Of a stretch of DNA of 40,897 bases, positions 32,924 to 40,897 are shown one piece after another. Positions within the stretch are counted from its first letter, which is position 1, and each line of letters begins with the position of its first letter. Under the pieces are notes generated by a model. The model made no database searches. It saw only the letters and a program-made list of their open reading frames with translations, and had not been told where the DNA came from. The stretch spans positions 1-40,897 of the forward strand of contig JAOPWD010000334.1 in assembly GCA_025965875.1 (NCBI GenBank), in the 5' to 3' direction. The DNA is from Pseudonocardiales bacterium. GTDB taxonomy: Bacteria; Actinomycetota; Actinomycetes; Mycobacteriales; Jatrophihabitantaceae. The position numbers and the translations under genes were made by a program.

Positions 32924-32952
32924 AAACTCATCGGTGCCGTACCGATGAGTTT
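32924..32952. promoter_or_regulatory. Long perfect palindrome between hydrolase and STAS genes
   Basis: AAACTCATCGGT (32924-32935) and ACCGATGAGTTT (32941-32952) are perfect 12-bp inverted repeats with a 5-base spacer. They lie in the 177-bp space between divergent genes, where a terminator is not expected, and no T run follows. It is most likely an operator, perhaps of a TetR- or MarR-type repressor encoded elsewhere. Confidence 0.65.
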
Positions 32953-33026
32953 CCTCAGGCCCGCCGGTCTGTGTTGTGGGGGAGCCGTCCGGCGACGGCT
33001 CGCCTCGCCAAGTCTGGAGGTCGGCC

Positions 33027-33437
33027 GTGCCCCGTCATGCACAGCCGCCGCGGCCGGCTGCGTCATCCCGTCCGGCCGTGTGGATGCTCGAGCCGCGACT
33101 GGGCCGAGCCGACGTTCCCGGCGTATGCGCGCAGTTCGGCGCGTGGATCCAGAACCAGGCCGGTACCGCGGTCGTGTGCGACGCCGGTGCGGTTGTCGAT
33201 CCGGATGCCGTCACCATCGATGTGTTGGCGCGGCTGCACGTGACCGCGAAGCGTCTTGGCCGCCGCATCCAGGTCGAGGGCGCATGCGGCAGGCTGACCG
33301 AATTGCTGGGGCTGGCCGGGCTGGACGGGTTGTCCGCACCGGCCGGGCTAGGCGTCCAGCCGGGGCGCCAGCCCGAACAACGGGAACAGTCGGTCGGTCT
33401 CGAGGAACGAGTTGACCCCGACGATTCGGCCGGCTGA
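33027..33437 (+). CDS. STAS-domain protein overlapping the sigma gene end
   Basis: A 136-residue protein from GTG 33027 with GGAGG seven bases upstream. Residues ~25-105 look like a STAS/MlaB-type fold (VWMLEPRLGRADVPGVCAQF, VVCDAGAVVDPDAVTIDVLARLHVTAKRLGRRIQVEGACGRL, LLGLAGL). The last ~30 residues (QPGRQPEQREQSVGLEERVDPDD) are encoded on the strand opposite the C terminus of the convergent sigma factor gene (90-bp overlap). STAS proteins bind partners or nucleotides and often act in sigma-factor control; a role with the neighbouring sigma factor is possible but unproven. The STAS core lacks the usual phosphorylatable DSxG motif (GAVVDPDAV instead). Confidence 0.78.
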   Translation: MPRHAQPPRPAASSRPAVWMLEPRLGRADVPGVCAQFGAWIQNQAGTAVVCDAGAVVDPDAVTIDVLARLHVTAKRLGRRIQVEGACGRLTELLGLAGLDGLSAPAGLGVQPGRQPEQREQSVGLEERVDPDDSAG

Positions 33438-34355
33438 GATCTCCAGGACGATCAGGGCCCACGGGTCGTACCCGCTTCCCGAACTGCTGGGGCGGTACTG
33501 ACCGAAGGCGGGCGCGCCGTTCGCCACTGTCGGGGTGAGCCGCGAGCCGCGGCACCCGCACCCGGTGCCGAGCATCCATGCCTTGATGTCGGCATGCCCG
33601 CGCAGCCACAGGCTGAGTGGCGGCATCGAGAGTGTGGCGTCCTCGTGCAGCAGCGAGGTCAACGAGTCCAGGTCGTAGCGCTCGAACGCGTCGACATAAC
33701 GCGCCAGCAGCGCGAGCTGATCCTTGTCCATGGGCGCCAGCGTGTCGGTGGCGGTGACCTCGGCGGTGGCCAGCGTCGAGCGCGCCCGCTGCAACGCGCT
33801 GTTGACCGAGGCGACGGACGTCTCGAGCAGTTCAGCGACCTCGTTGGCCGACCAGGCCAGCACCTCGCGCAGGATCAGCACGGCCCGCTGCCGTGGTGGC
33901 AGGTGCTGCAAGGCGGCCACGAACGCCAACCTGATCGTCTCGCGGGCGATCGCCAGGTCGGCCGGGTCACCCCCGCTGGGCAGGACGCGTCCGTCCGGTA
34001 TCGGCACGATCCAGGTCGCCTCGGGCAGCGCGGCGCCCACCGCCGCGTTCGCGGCCGACGACGTCTCCAGATCCATCGGACGAGCACGGCGCTGGCTGCT
34101 CGCGCCCATGTCGAGGCAGACGTTTGTCGCGATGCGATACAGCCAGGACCGCAGCGCCGAGCGCCCTTCGAAGCGGTCGAACCCACGCCATGCGCGCACG
34201 AACGTCTCTTGCACGGCGTCCTCGGCCTCGAAGGCCGAGCCGAGCATGCGGTAGCAGTACCCCGTCAACTCGCGCCGGTGTTGTTCGAGCTGGACCTCCA
34301 CGCCTGCCGGTGTTGCGGCGCCGGCCACGTCATCGGAGGCTGCCAGATCAGTCAT
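33348..34355 (-). CDS. ECF RNA polymerase sigma factor, SigG-like, with C-terminal SnoaL-like domain
   Basis: A 335-residue sigma factor. Region 2 is visible as RELTGYCYRMLGSAFEAEDAVQETFVRAWRGFDRFEGRS with SWLYRIATNVCLD. Region 4 is LQHLPPRQRAVLILREVLAWSANEVAELLETSVASVNSALQRAR. The extra ~130-residue C-terminal domain (YVDAFERYDLDSLTSLLHEDATLSMPP, FLETDRLFPLFGL) is SnoaL-like, as in SigG/SigJ-type and ECF41-like factors, where it modulates activity instead of an anti-sigma factor. GGAGGG lies just before ATG 34355 (TTG 34358 is a possible extra codon). It is 18 bp after the isochorismatase-family gene and probably in the same operon. Confidence 0.92.
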   Translation of the reverse strand: MTDLAASDDVAGAATPAGVEVQLEQHRRELTGYCYRMLGSAFEAEDAVQETFVRAWRGFDRFEGRSALRSWLYRIATNVCLDMGASSQRRARPMDLETSSAANAAVGAALPEATWIVPIPDGRVLPSGGDPADLAIARETIRLAFVAALQHLPPRQRAVLILREVLAWSANEVAELLETSVASVNSALQRARSTLATAEVTATDTLAPMDKDQLALLARYVDAFERYDLDSLTSLLHEDATLSMPPLSLWLRGHADIKAWMLGTGCGCRGSRLTPTVANGAPAFGQYRPSSSGSGYDPWALIVLEISAGRIVGVNSFLETDRLFPLFGLAPRLDA

Positions 34356-34373
34356 CAACCCTCCGTCTGCCGC

Positions 34374-34979
34374 TCAGGACAGTTCGCTGACGAATTTCTC
34401 TGACGTCGTGGGCTTGGAGAACATCGGGAAGTCGTAGGCGATGGCGTTGTCGTGCTCCTCGGGTGAGGTCGCCGCCATGCAGTCGGTGAGCGTCATGACC
34501 TCGTAGCCGTTTTCGTAGCCGCTACGCATTGTCGACTCGACGCAGCAGTTGGTGAGGAAGCCGCCCAGGACCAGCGTCTTGATTCCCTTGCTGCGCAAGA
34601 TGAAGTCGAGGTTGGTGCTGGCGAATGTGTCCAGGCCGCGCTTGCCCTCGATCACGATGTCGCCCTCCTGTGGCGTCAGTTCGTCCATGATCGCTGCGCC
34701 CCAGGTGCCCTTGACGAAGCACTCGCCGTCGACGACGCCCTTGAGGATTCCGTAGGGGTGCGAGCTGATCTCGCCGTAGCCCTTGGCGAAGGTGATAGGC
34801 GCGTGCATCACGGGCACGCCGGCCTGCCGAGCAGCGTCGACCACGCGCTTGGTGTTGGCCAGCATGTCGGTCTTGTCCATCACCTCTGAGACCGCGCCGT
34901 GCAGGGCGCCACCCTCGCTGGTGAAGTCGTTCTGGTACTCGATCAGCACCACAGCGCTGGTCGTGGGGTCGATCGCCAT
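34374..34979 (-). CDS. Isochorismatase-family cysteine hydrolase
   Basis: A 201-residue hydrolase of the nicotinamidase/isochorismatase superfamily. The cis-peptide and nucleophile region is GGFLTNCCVESTMRSGYENGYEV (C146 before Val is the expected nucleophile; C145 adjacent). K113 in EGKRGLDTF is the expected lysine. The usual first Asp is E14 (LIEYQNDF), a substitution that recurs in a subgroup. It would hydrolyse a small amide or related substrate in the cytosol; the substrate is unknown. GAGGAGG sits just upstream of the ATG. It is followed by the sigma factor gene, an arrangement that may put a metabolic enzyme under its own sigma factor. Confidence 0.9.
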   Translation of the reverse strand: MAIDPTTSAVVLIEYQNDFTSEGGALHGAVSEVMDKTDMLANTKRVVDAARQAGVPVMHAPITFAKGYGEISSHPYGILKGVVDGECFVKGTWGAAIMDELTPQEGDIVIEGKRGLDTFASTNLDFILRSKGIKTLVLGGFLTNCCVESTMRSGYENGYEVMTLTDCMAATSPEEHDNAIAYDFPMFSKPTTSEKFVSELS

Positions 34980-35253
34980 ATGGCCTCCTCAGCTCGGTGC
35001 GAGCCGCAGGGCCCGGCACTCCCGACACCCCAAACGTAGTACCGGCCGGGCGTGGGCCTCACGCGAGTGCTCGCGGCCCGGGCGGGTCAGACGCCGACTG
35101 GGTGGTTCGTTCGGTTGGGTCGTGGGGTCTGGGTGGGTCGAGCCCTCCGGTCGGCGCCGCTCGTCAAAGGGTGACGAGCGCAAGGCAACCCGGCAGCGGC
35201 CGCCGACGGAGGGACCAATGCCCTGCGCGGGTTGGTGCGGCGCGCGCGACAGG
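34980..35253. other. Intergenic region between the IolR-like and isochorismatase genes
   Basis: No open frame with coding character was found. The region contains a large foldable element (35143-35213, described separately), a G/T-rich stretch around 35095-35140, and the ribosome-binding site of the isochorismatase gene at its left end. Confidence 0.6.
35143..35213. ncRNA. Candidate structured element (outer 13-bp stem, inner 8-bp hairpin)
   Basis: CCCTCCG (35143-35149) and TCGGCG (35151-35156) pair with CGGAGGG (35207-35213) and CGCCGA (35201-35206), with one bulged G. Inside, CGCTCGTC (35158-35165) pairs with GACGAGCG (35173-35180) around a 7-base loop. The remaining arm holds GGCAACC and G+C-rich repeats. 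It could be the 3' structure of the minus-strand regulator transcript, a leader of the downstream minus-strand gene, or an independent RNA. Strand and function are unknown; no Rfam class was recognised and no U tract follows. Confidence 0.4.
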
Positions 35254-35988
35254 TCAGATGGACAGCAGGCTCATGTGGAAGCTGTACCGCAGGGCGGAGT
35301 AGATGTGGTTGCCGTACTCGACGACGGTGCCGTGGTCGTCGTACGCAGTCCGTTGCATGGTCAGCAGCGCCGCGCCCTTGCTCTCGCCGAGCATCCGGGC
35401 CTCGGCGGCGGTGGCGGTCCGCGCTCCGATCACCTGCGTGGCCGAATGCAACTGAACGCCGGAGCGGCGCAGCAACTGGTACAGACCCTGGGTCTCCAAC
35501 GCATCCGTACTGACTGACAGCCTGCTCGCGCTCAGGTAGTTGTGCAGCCGCGCGATCGGCTGGTCCAGGGCGCTGCGCAGCCGCGAGATGGCGATGACTG
35601 GGGACCCCTTCGGTACGCCGAGCAGTTCGGCCACATCGGCGGAGGCATCTTCGATCGTGTTGGAGAGCACCCGCGTGGTGGGGCGCTGGCCGATGGCGTC
35701 GAGGTCATCGAACAGGCTGCTCAGCTCGAGCGAGCGACGCACTTTCGGCGAGACGACCCGGGTGCCGACGCCGCGCTGGCGTACTACCAACCCTTTGCCG
35801 ACCAGATACTCCATCGCCTTGCGCATGGTCGGCCGGGACACGCCTAGTTGCTTGGCCAACTCGATCTCGTTCGGCAGCCGAGTGCCGCGTGGTAAGGCGC
35901 CGGCTTCGATGGATTGCTCTACGTGCTGGGCGACCTGAAAGTACAGCGGCACCGGCGAGCCGCGATCGAGCGTGATGGAGTGCGCCAT
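35254..35988 (-). CDS. HutC-type GntR regulator, IolR-like
   Basis: A 244-residue regulator from ATG 35988, which has GGAG six bases upstream; ATG 36018 and an open frame to 36048 are alternatives. The winged helix reads GSPVPLYFQVAQHVEQSIEAGALPRGTRLPNEIELAKQLGVSRPTMRKAMEYLVGKGLVVRQRGVGTRVV in recognisable blocks. The C-terminal UTRA domain holds ALDQPIARLHNYL and YDDHGTVVEYGNHIYSALRYSFHMSLL. It is divergent from a methylmalonate-semialdehyde dehydrogenase gene and a sugar importer, and a palindrome resembling the Corynebacterium IolR site lies between them. It therefore probably represses inositol or related polyol catabolism until an inducer binds the UTRA domain. Confidence 0.9.
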   Translation of the reverse strand: MAHSITLDRGSPVPLYFQVAQHVEQSIEAGALPRGTRLPNEIELAKQLGVSRPTMRKAMEYLVGKGLVVRQRGVGTRVVSPKVRRSLELSSLFDDLDAIGQRPTTRVLSNTIEDASADVAELLGVPKGSPVIAISRLRSALDQPIARLHNYLSASRLSVSTDALETQGLYQLLRRSGVQLHSATQVIGARTATAAEARMLGESKGAALLTMQRTAYDDHGTVVEYGNHIYSALRYSFHMSLLSI

Positions 35989-36061
35989 CGACGACTCCGG
36001 CTCCTGTCGAGCTGCCATGGCGCGCAGTATGTCCCAACTACCGGACAAAGTCTATTGCCTG

Positions 36062-36108
36062 TTTGTCAGGACAAATACTTGACAGCCGCAGCTGCCACGG
36101 AGTTGGAT
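36062..36108 (+). promoter_or_regulatory. IolR-like operator and iolA/mmsA promoter
   Basis: TTTGTC (36062-36067) and GACAAA (36070-36075) form a perfect inverted repeat with a 2-bp centre. Read on the minus strand the core is TGTCCTGACA, which fits the C. glutamicum IolR consensus as I remember it (KGWCHTRACA). A -35 TTGACA lies directly after (36079-36084), and a weak -10 TTGGAT (36103-36108) follows 18 bases later. A second GGACAAA half-site is at 36043-36049. Confidence 0.6.
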
Positions 36109-36133
36109 CTGCTCACGCGACGAGGGAGCTTGA

Positions 36134-37630
<1,497 letters not shown>

Positions 37631-37666
37631 GGCGTCGGTTACCGGTCCCTTAGGAAGGGGAGCACG

Positions 37667-38653
37667 ATGTTGCGTCGAGTGCCACGGGCGCCGCTCGCGG
37701 CCGCGCTTGCTGTCGTAGTTCTAGCGTCGGCCTGCAGCAGCGCCAACTCCGTCAACGTCCAGCACAACAAGGCTGGCGGCGGTAAAGGCGGGTACAAGTA
37801 CGACATCGCCGTCGTCACCCACGGCGGCACGGGCGACTCATTCTGGAGCATCGTCAAGGCAGGCGCCGTACAAGCCGGCAAGGACATGGGTGACAAGCTG
37901 ACCTACGAGAGCAACGGTGACCCCAACACCCAGTCGCAACAAATCGACGCGGCGATCAACCGGAAGCCGGACGGCATCGTGGTCTCGATGGCCAACCCCG
38001 CGGGCGTCAAGGCGGCCGTGCAACGGGCCGTAGCCGCCGGTATTCCGGTCATCACCATCAACGCCGGCCAGGCCGAGTCGAAGTCCTTCGGCGCGCTCAC
38101 GCACATCGGATCCGACGAGGGTGTGGCCGGTCAGGCAGTGGGTACCGAACTCAAGAAGGATGGCGCGAAGAACGTCATCTGCGTCGTGCAGGAAGCCGGC
38201 AACGTGTCGCTCGAACAGCGCTGTGCCGGCGTCAAGGCAACGCTCGGCGGCACGATCACGAACCTTCAGGTCGACAACAACAACCTGCCGGGCGCCCAAC
38301 AGATCATCTCGGCGAAGCTGCAGCAGGACAAATCGATCGACGGTGTCGTGACTCTTGGCGCGCAGGTGGCGACGGTCGCAGAAAAGGCCATCGCGAGCGC
38401 CGGATCAAAAGCCAAGCTGGCCACCTTCGACCTGAACGCCGACGTGGCGAAGGCCGTTGTCGATGGCAAGATCCTGTTCGCGGTCGACCAGCAGCCCTAC
38501 CTGCAGGGCTACTTGGCAGTGGTCATGCTGACGCAGTACAAATCCAACCTGAACGTGCTCGGCGGTGGCCAGCCGGTGCTGACGGGCCCCAACCTGATCA
38601 CGAAAGAAAATGCGGCGGCAGTGCTCAAGTTGTCGGCGGGGGGCACCCGATGA
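37667..38653 (+). CDS. Sugar ABC transporter substrate-binding lipoprotein (periplasmic-binding-protein type, CUT2)
   Basis: A 328-residue lipoprotein. The signal peptide has the lipobox LASAC (Cys near residue 23). The core is a type I periplasmic-binding fold as in ribose and inositol binding proteins, with DSFWSIVKAGAVQAGKDMG, QIDAAINRKPDGIVVSMANP, GIPVITINAG, SDEGVAGQAVGTELKKDGAKNVICV, and ILFAVDQQPYLQGYLAVVML. AGGGGAG precedes the ATG. It delivers a sugar or polyol, probably inositol-like, to the following permease. The stop overlaps the permease start (ATGA). Confidence 0.93.
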   Translation: MLRRVPRAPLAAALAVVVLASACSSANSVNVQHNKAGGGKGGYKYDIAVVTHGGTGDSFWSIVKAGAVQAGKDMGDKLTYESNGDPNTQSQQIDAAINRKPDGIVVSMANPAGVKAAVQRAVAAGIPVITINAGQAESKSFGALTHIGSDEGVAGQAVGTELKKDGAKNVICVVQEAGNVSLEQRCAGVKATLGGTITNLQVDNNNLPGAQQIISAKLQQDKSIDGVVTLGAQVATVAEKAIASAGSKAKLATFDLNADVAKAVVDGKILFAVDQQPYLQGYLAVVMLTQYKSNLNVLGGGQPVLTGPNLITKENAAAVLKLSAGGTR

Positions 38654-39696
38654 CCACGGCGACGGCCACTCGCGGCGACGAGCGGATCGCTCACGTCGGT
38701 TTACTGCGCCGCCAGCTGGTCAAGCCGGAGTTCGGTGCCCTGGTCGGCGCGCTCGTCATCTTCGTGTTCTTCTGGACCCAATCCAGCGTCTTCGTAAGTT
38801 CTGCGGGCGTCGCCAACTGGCTGGATGCCGCGTCGATTCCGTTCGGAATCATGGCCGTGCCAGTGGCGATGCTGATGATCGGCGGCCATTTCGATCTTTC
38901 CGCCGGGGTCCAGGTCGCCACGGCAGGGCTGGCGACCGGGATCATGACCACGTACTGGGGACTGAACGTCTATGCATCGCTAGTCGTGTCGCTGCTGCTG
39001 ATGCTGGCCATCGGGTTCGTCAACGGCTACCTAGTCACCCGGACAGGCCTGCCCAGCTTCATCATCACGCTGGGCATGTTCCTGGGGTTGCAGGGCGTGA
39101 ACATCGGCGCGACCAAGCAGGTGACGAATAAGGTCACCGTCGACAACCTCAACCTTGTTCCCGGATATCAGTTCCTCAAAGACGTAGTCGGTAGCACCAT
39201 CACCATCGGAGGCGGGCAATTCCCGATCGCGATCCTGTGGTGGGTGCTGTTCACGGCGATCGGTTCGTGGGTGCTGCTCAAGACCAGGTTCGGCAACTGG
39301 ACCTTCGCGACCGGCGGCGACCCCAACGCGAGCAAGAACGTCGGCGTGCCCACGAACCGGACCACCATCGCGCTATTCATGATCACGTCAGCGATGGCGT
39401 GGTTCGTGGGAAATACGCTGATCCTGCGGTCAGGGAGTCTTCAGGCGCAGTTCGGCGTCGGTACCGAACTCATCTTCATCGTCGCCGCGGTGATCGGCGG
39501 CTGCCTGCTCACCGGCGGATATGGCTCGGTCATCGGCGCGTCGGTAGGGGCGCTGATCTTCGGCATGACCCAACAGGGCATCGTCTACGCCGGTTGGGAC
39601 TCCGACTGGTTCAAGCTATTCGTCGGGGTGATGCTGCTGCTGGCGGTGCTCGCGAACCAGTTCGTCCGGCGCTACGCAGAGCAGAGCAGGAGGTAA
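38650..39696 (+). CDS. Sugar ABC transporter permease (CUT2/RbsC type)
   Basis: A 348-residue integral membrane protein with about 8-10 helices. Typical RbsC-family blocks are [74 protein letters not shown] and [55 protein letters not shown]. It forms the homodimeric channel of the importer. The start overlaps the binding-protein stop and the ATPase starts 5 bp later. Confidence 0.94.
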   Translation: MTTATATRGDERIAHVGLLRRQLVKPEFGALVGALVIFVFFWTQSSVFVSSAGVANWLDAASIPFGIMAVPVAMLMIGGHFDLSAGVQVATAGLATGIMTTYWGLNVYASLVVSLLLMLAIGFVNGYLVTRTGLPSFIITLGMFLGLQGVNIGATKQVTNKVTVDNLNLVPGYQFLKDVVGSTITIGGGQFPIAILWWVLFTAIGSWVLLKTRFGNWTFATGGDPNASKNVGVPTNRTTIALFMITSAMAWFVGNTLILRSGSLQAQFGVGTELIFIVAAVIGGCLLTGGYGSVIGASVGALIFGMTQQGIVYAGWDSDWFKLFVGVMLLLAVLANQFVRRYAEQSRR

Positions 39697-39700
39697 GGGG

Positions 39701-40582
39701 GTGGCTGATATCGAGGTAACCGAGGACAAGGCTGCACCGCGAAACGACACTGACGCGCCGTTGTTGGAGATCCGTGGCGTGACGAAGGCGTTTGGCAGTG
39801 TGATCTCGCTGGCCGATATCTCGACCACAGTTAGAGCAGGACAAGTGACCTGCGTGCTCGGCGACAATGGCGCCGGCAAGTCGACGTTCATCAAGCTCCT
39901 CTCGGGGGTGTACCGGCCGGACCAGGGCGAGCTGTTGATGGACGGCGAGCCGGTCCGGTTCGGCACGCCGCGCGAAGCCCTGGACGCCGGGATCGCGACC
40001 GTGTTCCAGGATCTCGCGGTCGTTCCACTGATGTCGATCTGGCGAAACTTCTTCCTTGGCTCCGAGCCGACGAAGGGTCGGGGCCCGTTGCGGCGTTTCG
40101 ACGCAGAGAAGGCGAAGCAGATCACCCGCAGCGAGATGGCGGACATGGGGATCGACATCCGCGACGTAGACCAGCCGGTCGGCACGCTCTCGGGGGGCGA
40201 GCGTCAGTCGGTGGCTATCGCCCGGGCGGTGCATTTCGGTGCGCGGCTGTTGATCCTCGACGAGCCGACGTCGGCCCTGGGAGTGAAGCAAGCCGGGGTG
40301 GTGCTGAAGTACATCGTCCAGGCGCGCGACAAGGGCCTCGGCGTCATCTTCATCACGCACAACCCGCATCACGCCTACCCGGTCGGCGACCGTTTCCTGC
40401 TGCTCAAGCGCGGCAAGAGCCTCGGTGATTTCGCCAAGTCCGAGATCTCGCTTCCCGAGCTCACCCGACTGATGGCCGGCGGCGCCGAACTCGAACAGCT
40501 CGCGCACGAACTCGAGCGGGAGGGCGACAAGAGCGGTGCCCTCGGACGTGAACTGCTTGAAGACACCAAGACGCTGGGCTGA
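39701..40582 (+). CDS. Sugar ABC transporter ATPase, single-domain CUT2 type
   Basis: A 293-residue ATPase. Walker A is GDNGAGKST, the Q-loop is [22 protein letters not shown], the signature is [16 protein letters not shown], Walker B is [11 protein letters not shown] and the switch His is in [16 protein letters not shown]. Most CUT2 ATPases (RbsA) have two fused halves; this one has a single half, as in the FrcA-like branch, and probably dimerises. The first ~22 residues are an acidic leader. The GTG start is preceded by AGGAGG at 39688-39693. Last gene of the importer, 30 bp before the dehydrogenase. Confidence 0.93.
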   Translation: MADIEVTEDKAAPRNDTDAPLLEIRGVTKAFGSVISLADISTTVRAGQVTCVLGDNGAGKSTFIKLLSGVYRPDQGELLMDGEPVRFGTPREALDAGIATVFQDLAVVPLMSIWRNFFLGSEPTKGRGPLRRFDAEKAKQITRSEMADMGIDIRDVDQPVGTLSGGERQSVAIARAVHFGARLLILDEPTSALGVKQAGVVLKYIVQARDKGLGVIFITHNPHHAYPVGDRFLLLKRGKSLGDFAKSEISLPELTRLMAGGAELEQLAHELEREGDKSGALGRELLEDTKTLG

Positions 40583-40612
40583 ACCATCGCTGTCGATTCG
40601 CGGGAGCGAGGA

Positions 40613-40897
40613 ATGCCAGTCCGGACGGGCGTGATCGGTGTCGGTCTGATGGGCGCCGAGCACGCGCGGCTGCTCACCGACGCCGTGTCCGGCGCCGTCG
40701 TCGCCGTGGTGTTCGACGTCGACTCGGCTCGCGCCGCGGCCGTCGCCGCTGCCTGCAGTGCTCGGGTCTTCGATGACCCGATGGTGCTGATCAAGGACGA
40801 CTCGATCGATGCGGTGCTGATCGCGTCGGCGGACAAGACGCACGAGCAATTCGTGCTGGCCTGCCTCGCGGCCGGCAAGCCCGTGCTGTGCGAGAAG
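40613..40897 (+). CDS. Gfo/Idh/MocA-family oxidoreductase (3' end outside window)
   Basis: Ninety-five codons are visible from ATG 40613 (GCGAGGA directly before) to the window edge. The N-terminal Rossmann motif GVIGVGLMGAEHARLL, VVFDVDSARA, SIDAVLIASADKTHEQFVLACLAAGKPVLCEK mark this family; the final EK is the start of the conserved EKP motif with the catalytic-site lysine. Members oxidise sugars and polyols with NAD(P), and inositol 2-dehydrogenase (IolG) belongs here. Beside MmsA and an IolR-like regulator that role fits, but it cannot be told from other family members by the N terminus alone. Confidence 0.9.
   Translation, partial: MPVRTGVIGVGLMGAEHARLLTDAVSGAVVAVVFDVDSARAAAVAAACSARVFDDPMVLIKDDSIDAVLIASADKTHEQFVLACLAAGKPVLCEK

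Noticed and set aside
35143-35220. SAM riboswitch, suggested by GGCAACC and GGAGGGACC
   Set aside because: The blocks occur in the wrong order for SAM-I and the surrounding helices do not match SAM-I or SAM-IV as I know them.

Overview
The window is strongly G+C-rich with NNC/NNG codon usage. It has GTG starts, several apparently leaderless starts, LacI, GntR and ArsR regulators, a LAxTG-type cell-wall anchor and a cluster resembling M. tuberculosis glnA4-aldC. All of this points to a chromosome of a soil-type, saprophytic actinomycete. I cannot fix the genus. I saw no tRNA, rRNA, CRISPR array, transposase or phage gene.

Layout: (1) 1-5.9 kb: an ArsR regulator and a SulP anion transporter (minus strand, GTGA overlap), divergent from a large tandem-cyclase/AAA/TPR protein whose domain order matches mammalian soluble adenylyl cyclase. 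(2) 5.9-7.4 kb: a secreted Ig-like protein and a small leaderless hypothetical. (3) 7.4-17.8 kb: an amine-utilisation island. It holds an APC permease and a choline/ethanolamine-kinase-like enzyme (minus), divergent from an FAD/GcvT demethylating dehydrogenase, then a gamma-glutamyl amidohydrolase, a FadR-type regulator, a GlnA4-like gamma-glutamylamine synthetase, an aldehyde dehydrogenase and an SDR. (4) 17.8-22 kb: a LANTG-anchored surface protein and small hypotheticals. This stretch also has an SDR that has lost its catalytic lysine and, facing it, a degenerate SMP-30 lactonase fragment; it looks like a decaying catabolic pair. (5) 22-32.1 kb: a LacI-controlled oligosaccharide system with tandem operators, a GH39 enzyme, a complete Opp/Dpp-type ABC importer (five genes) and a secreted glucoamylase-family (GH144-like) hydrolase. 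(6) 32.1-35 kb: an alpha/beta hydrolase, a STAS protein whose 3' end overlaps a convergent SigG-like ECF sigma factor, and an isochorismatase-family hydrolase upstream of the sigma gene. (7) 35.2-40.9 kb: the start of an inositol-type catabolic cluster with a HutC/IolR-like GntR regulator, methylmalonate-semialdehyde dehydrogenase, a sugar ABC importer and a Gfo/Idh/MocA dehydrogenase cut by the window end.

Three substrate-uptake and catabolism modules (amines, oligosaccharides, inositol-like polyols) each carry their own local regulator. The features I would look at first are the soluble-cyclase-like protein beside a SulP transporter, the decaying SDR/SMP-30 pair, the STAS/sigma antisense overlap and the foldable element at 35143-35213.
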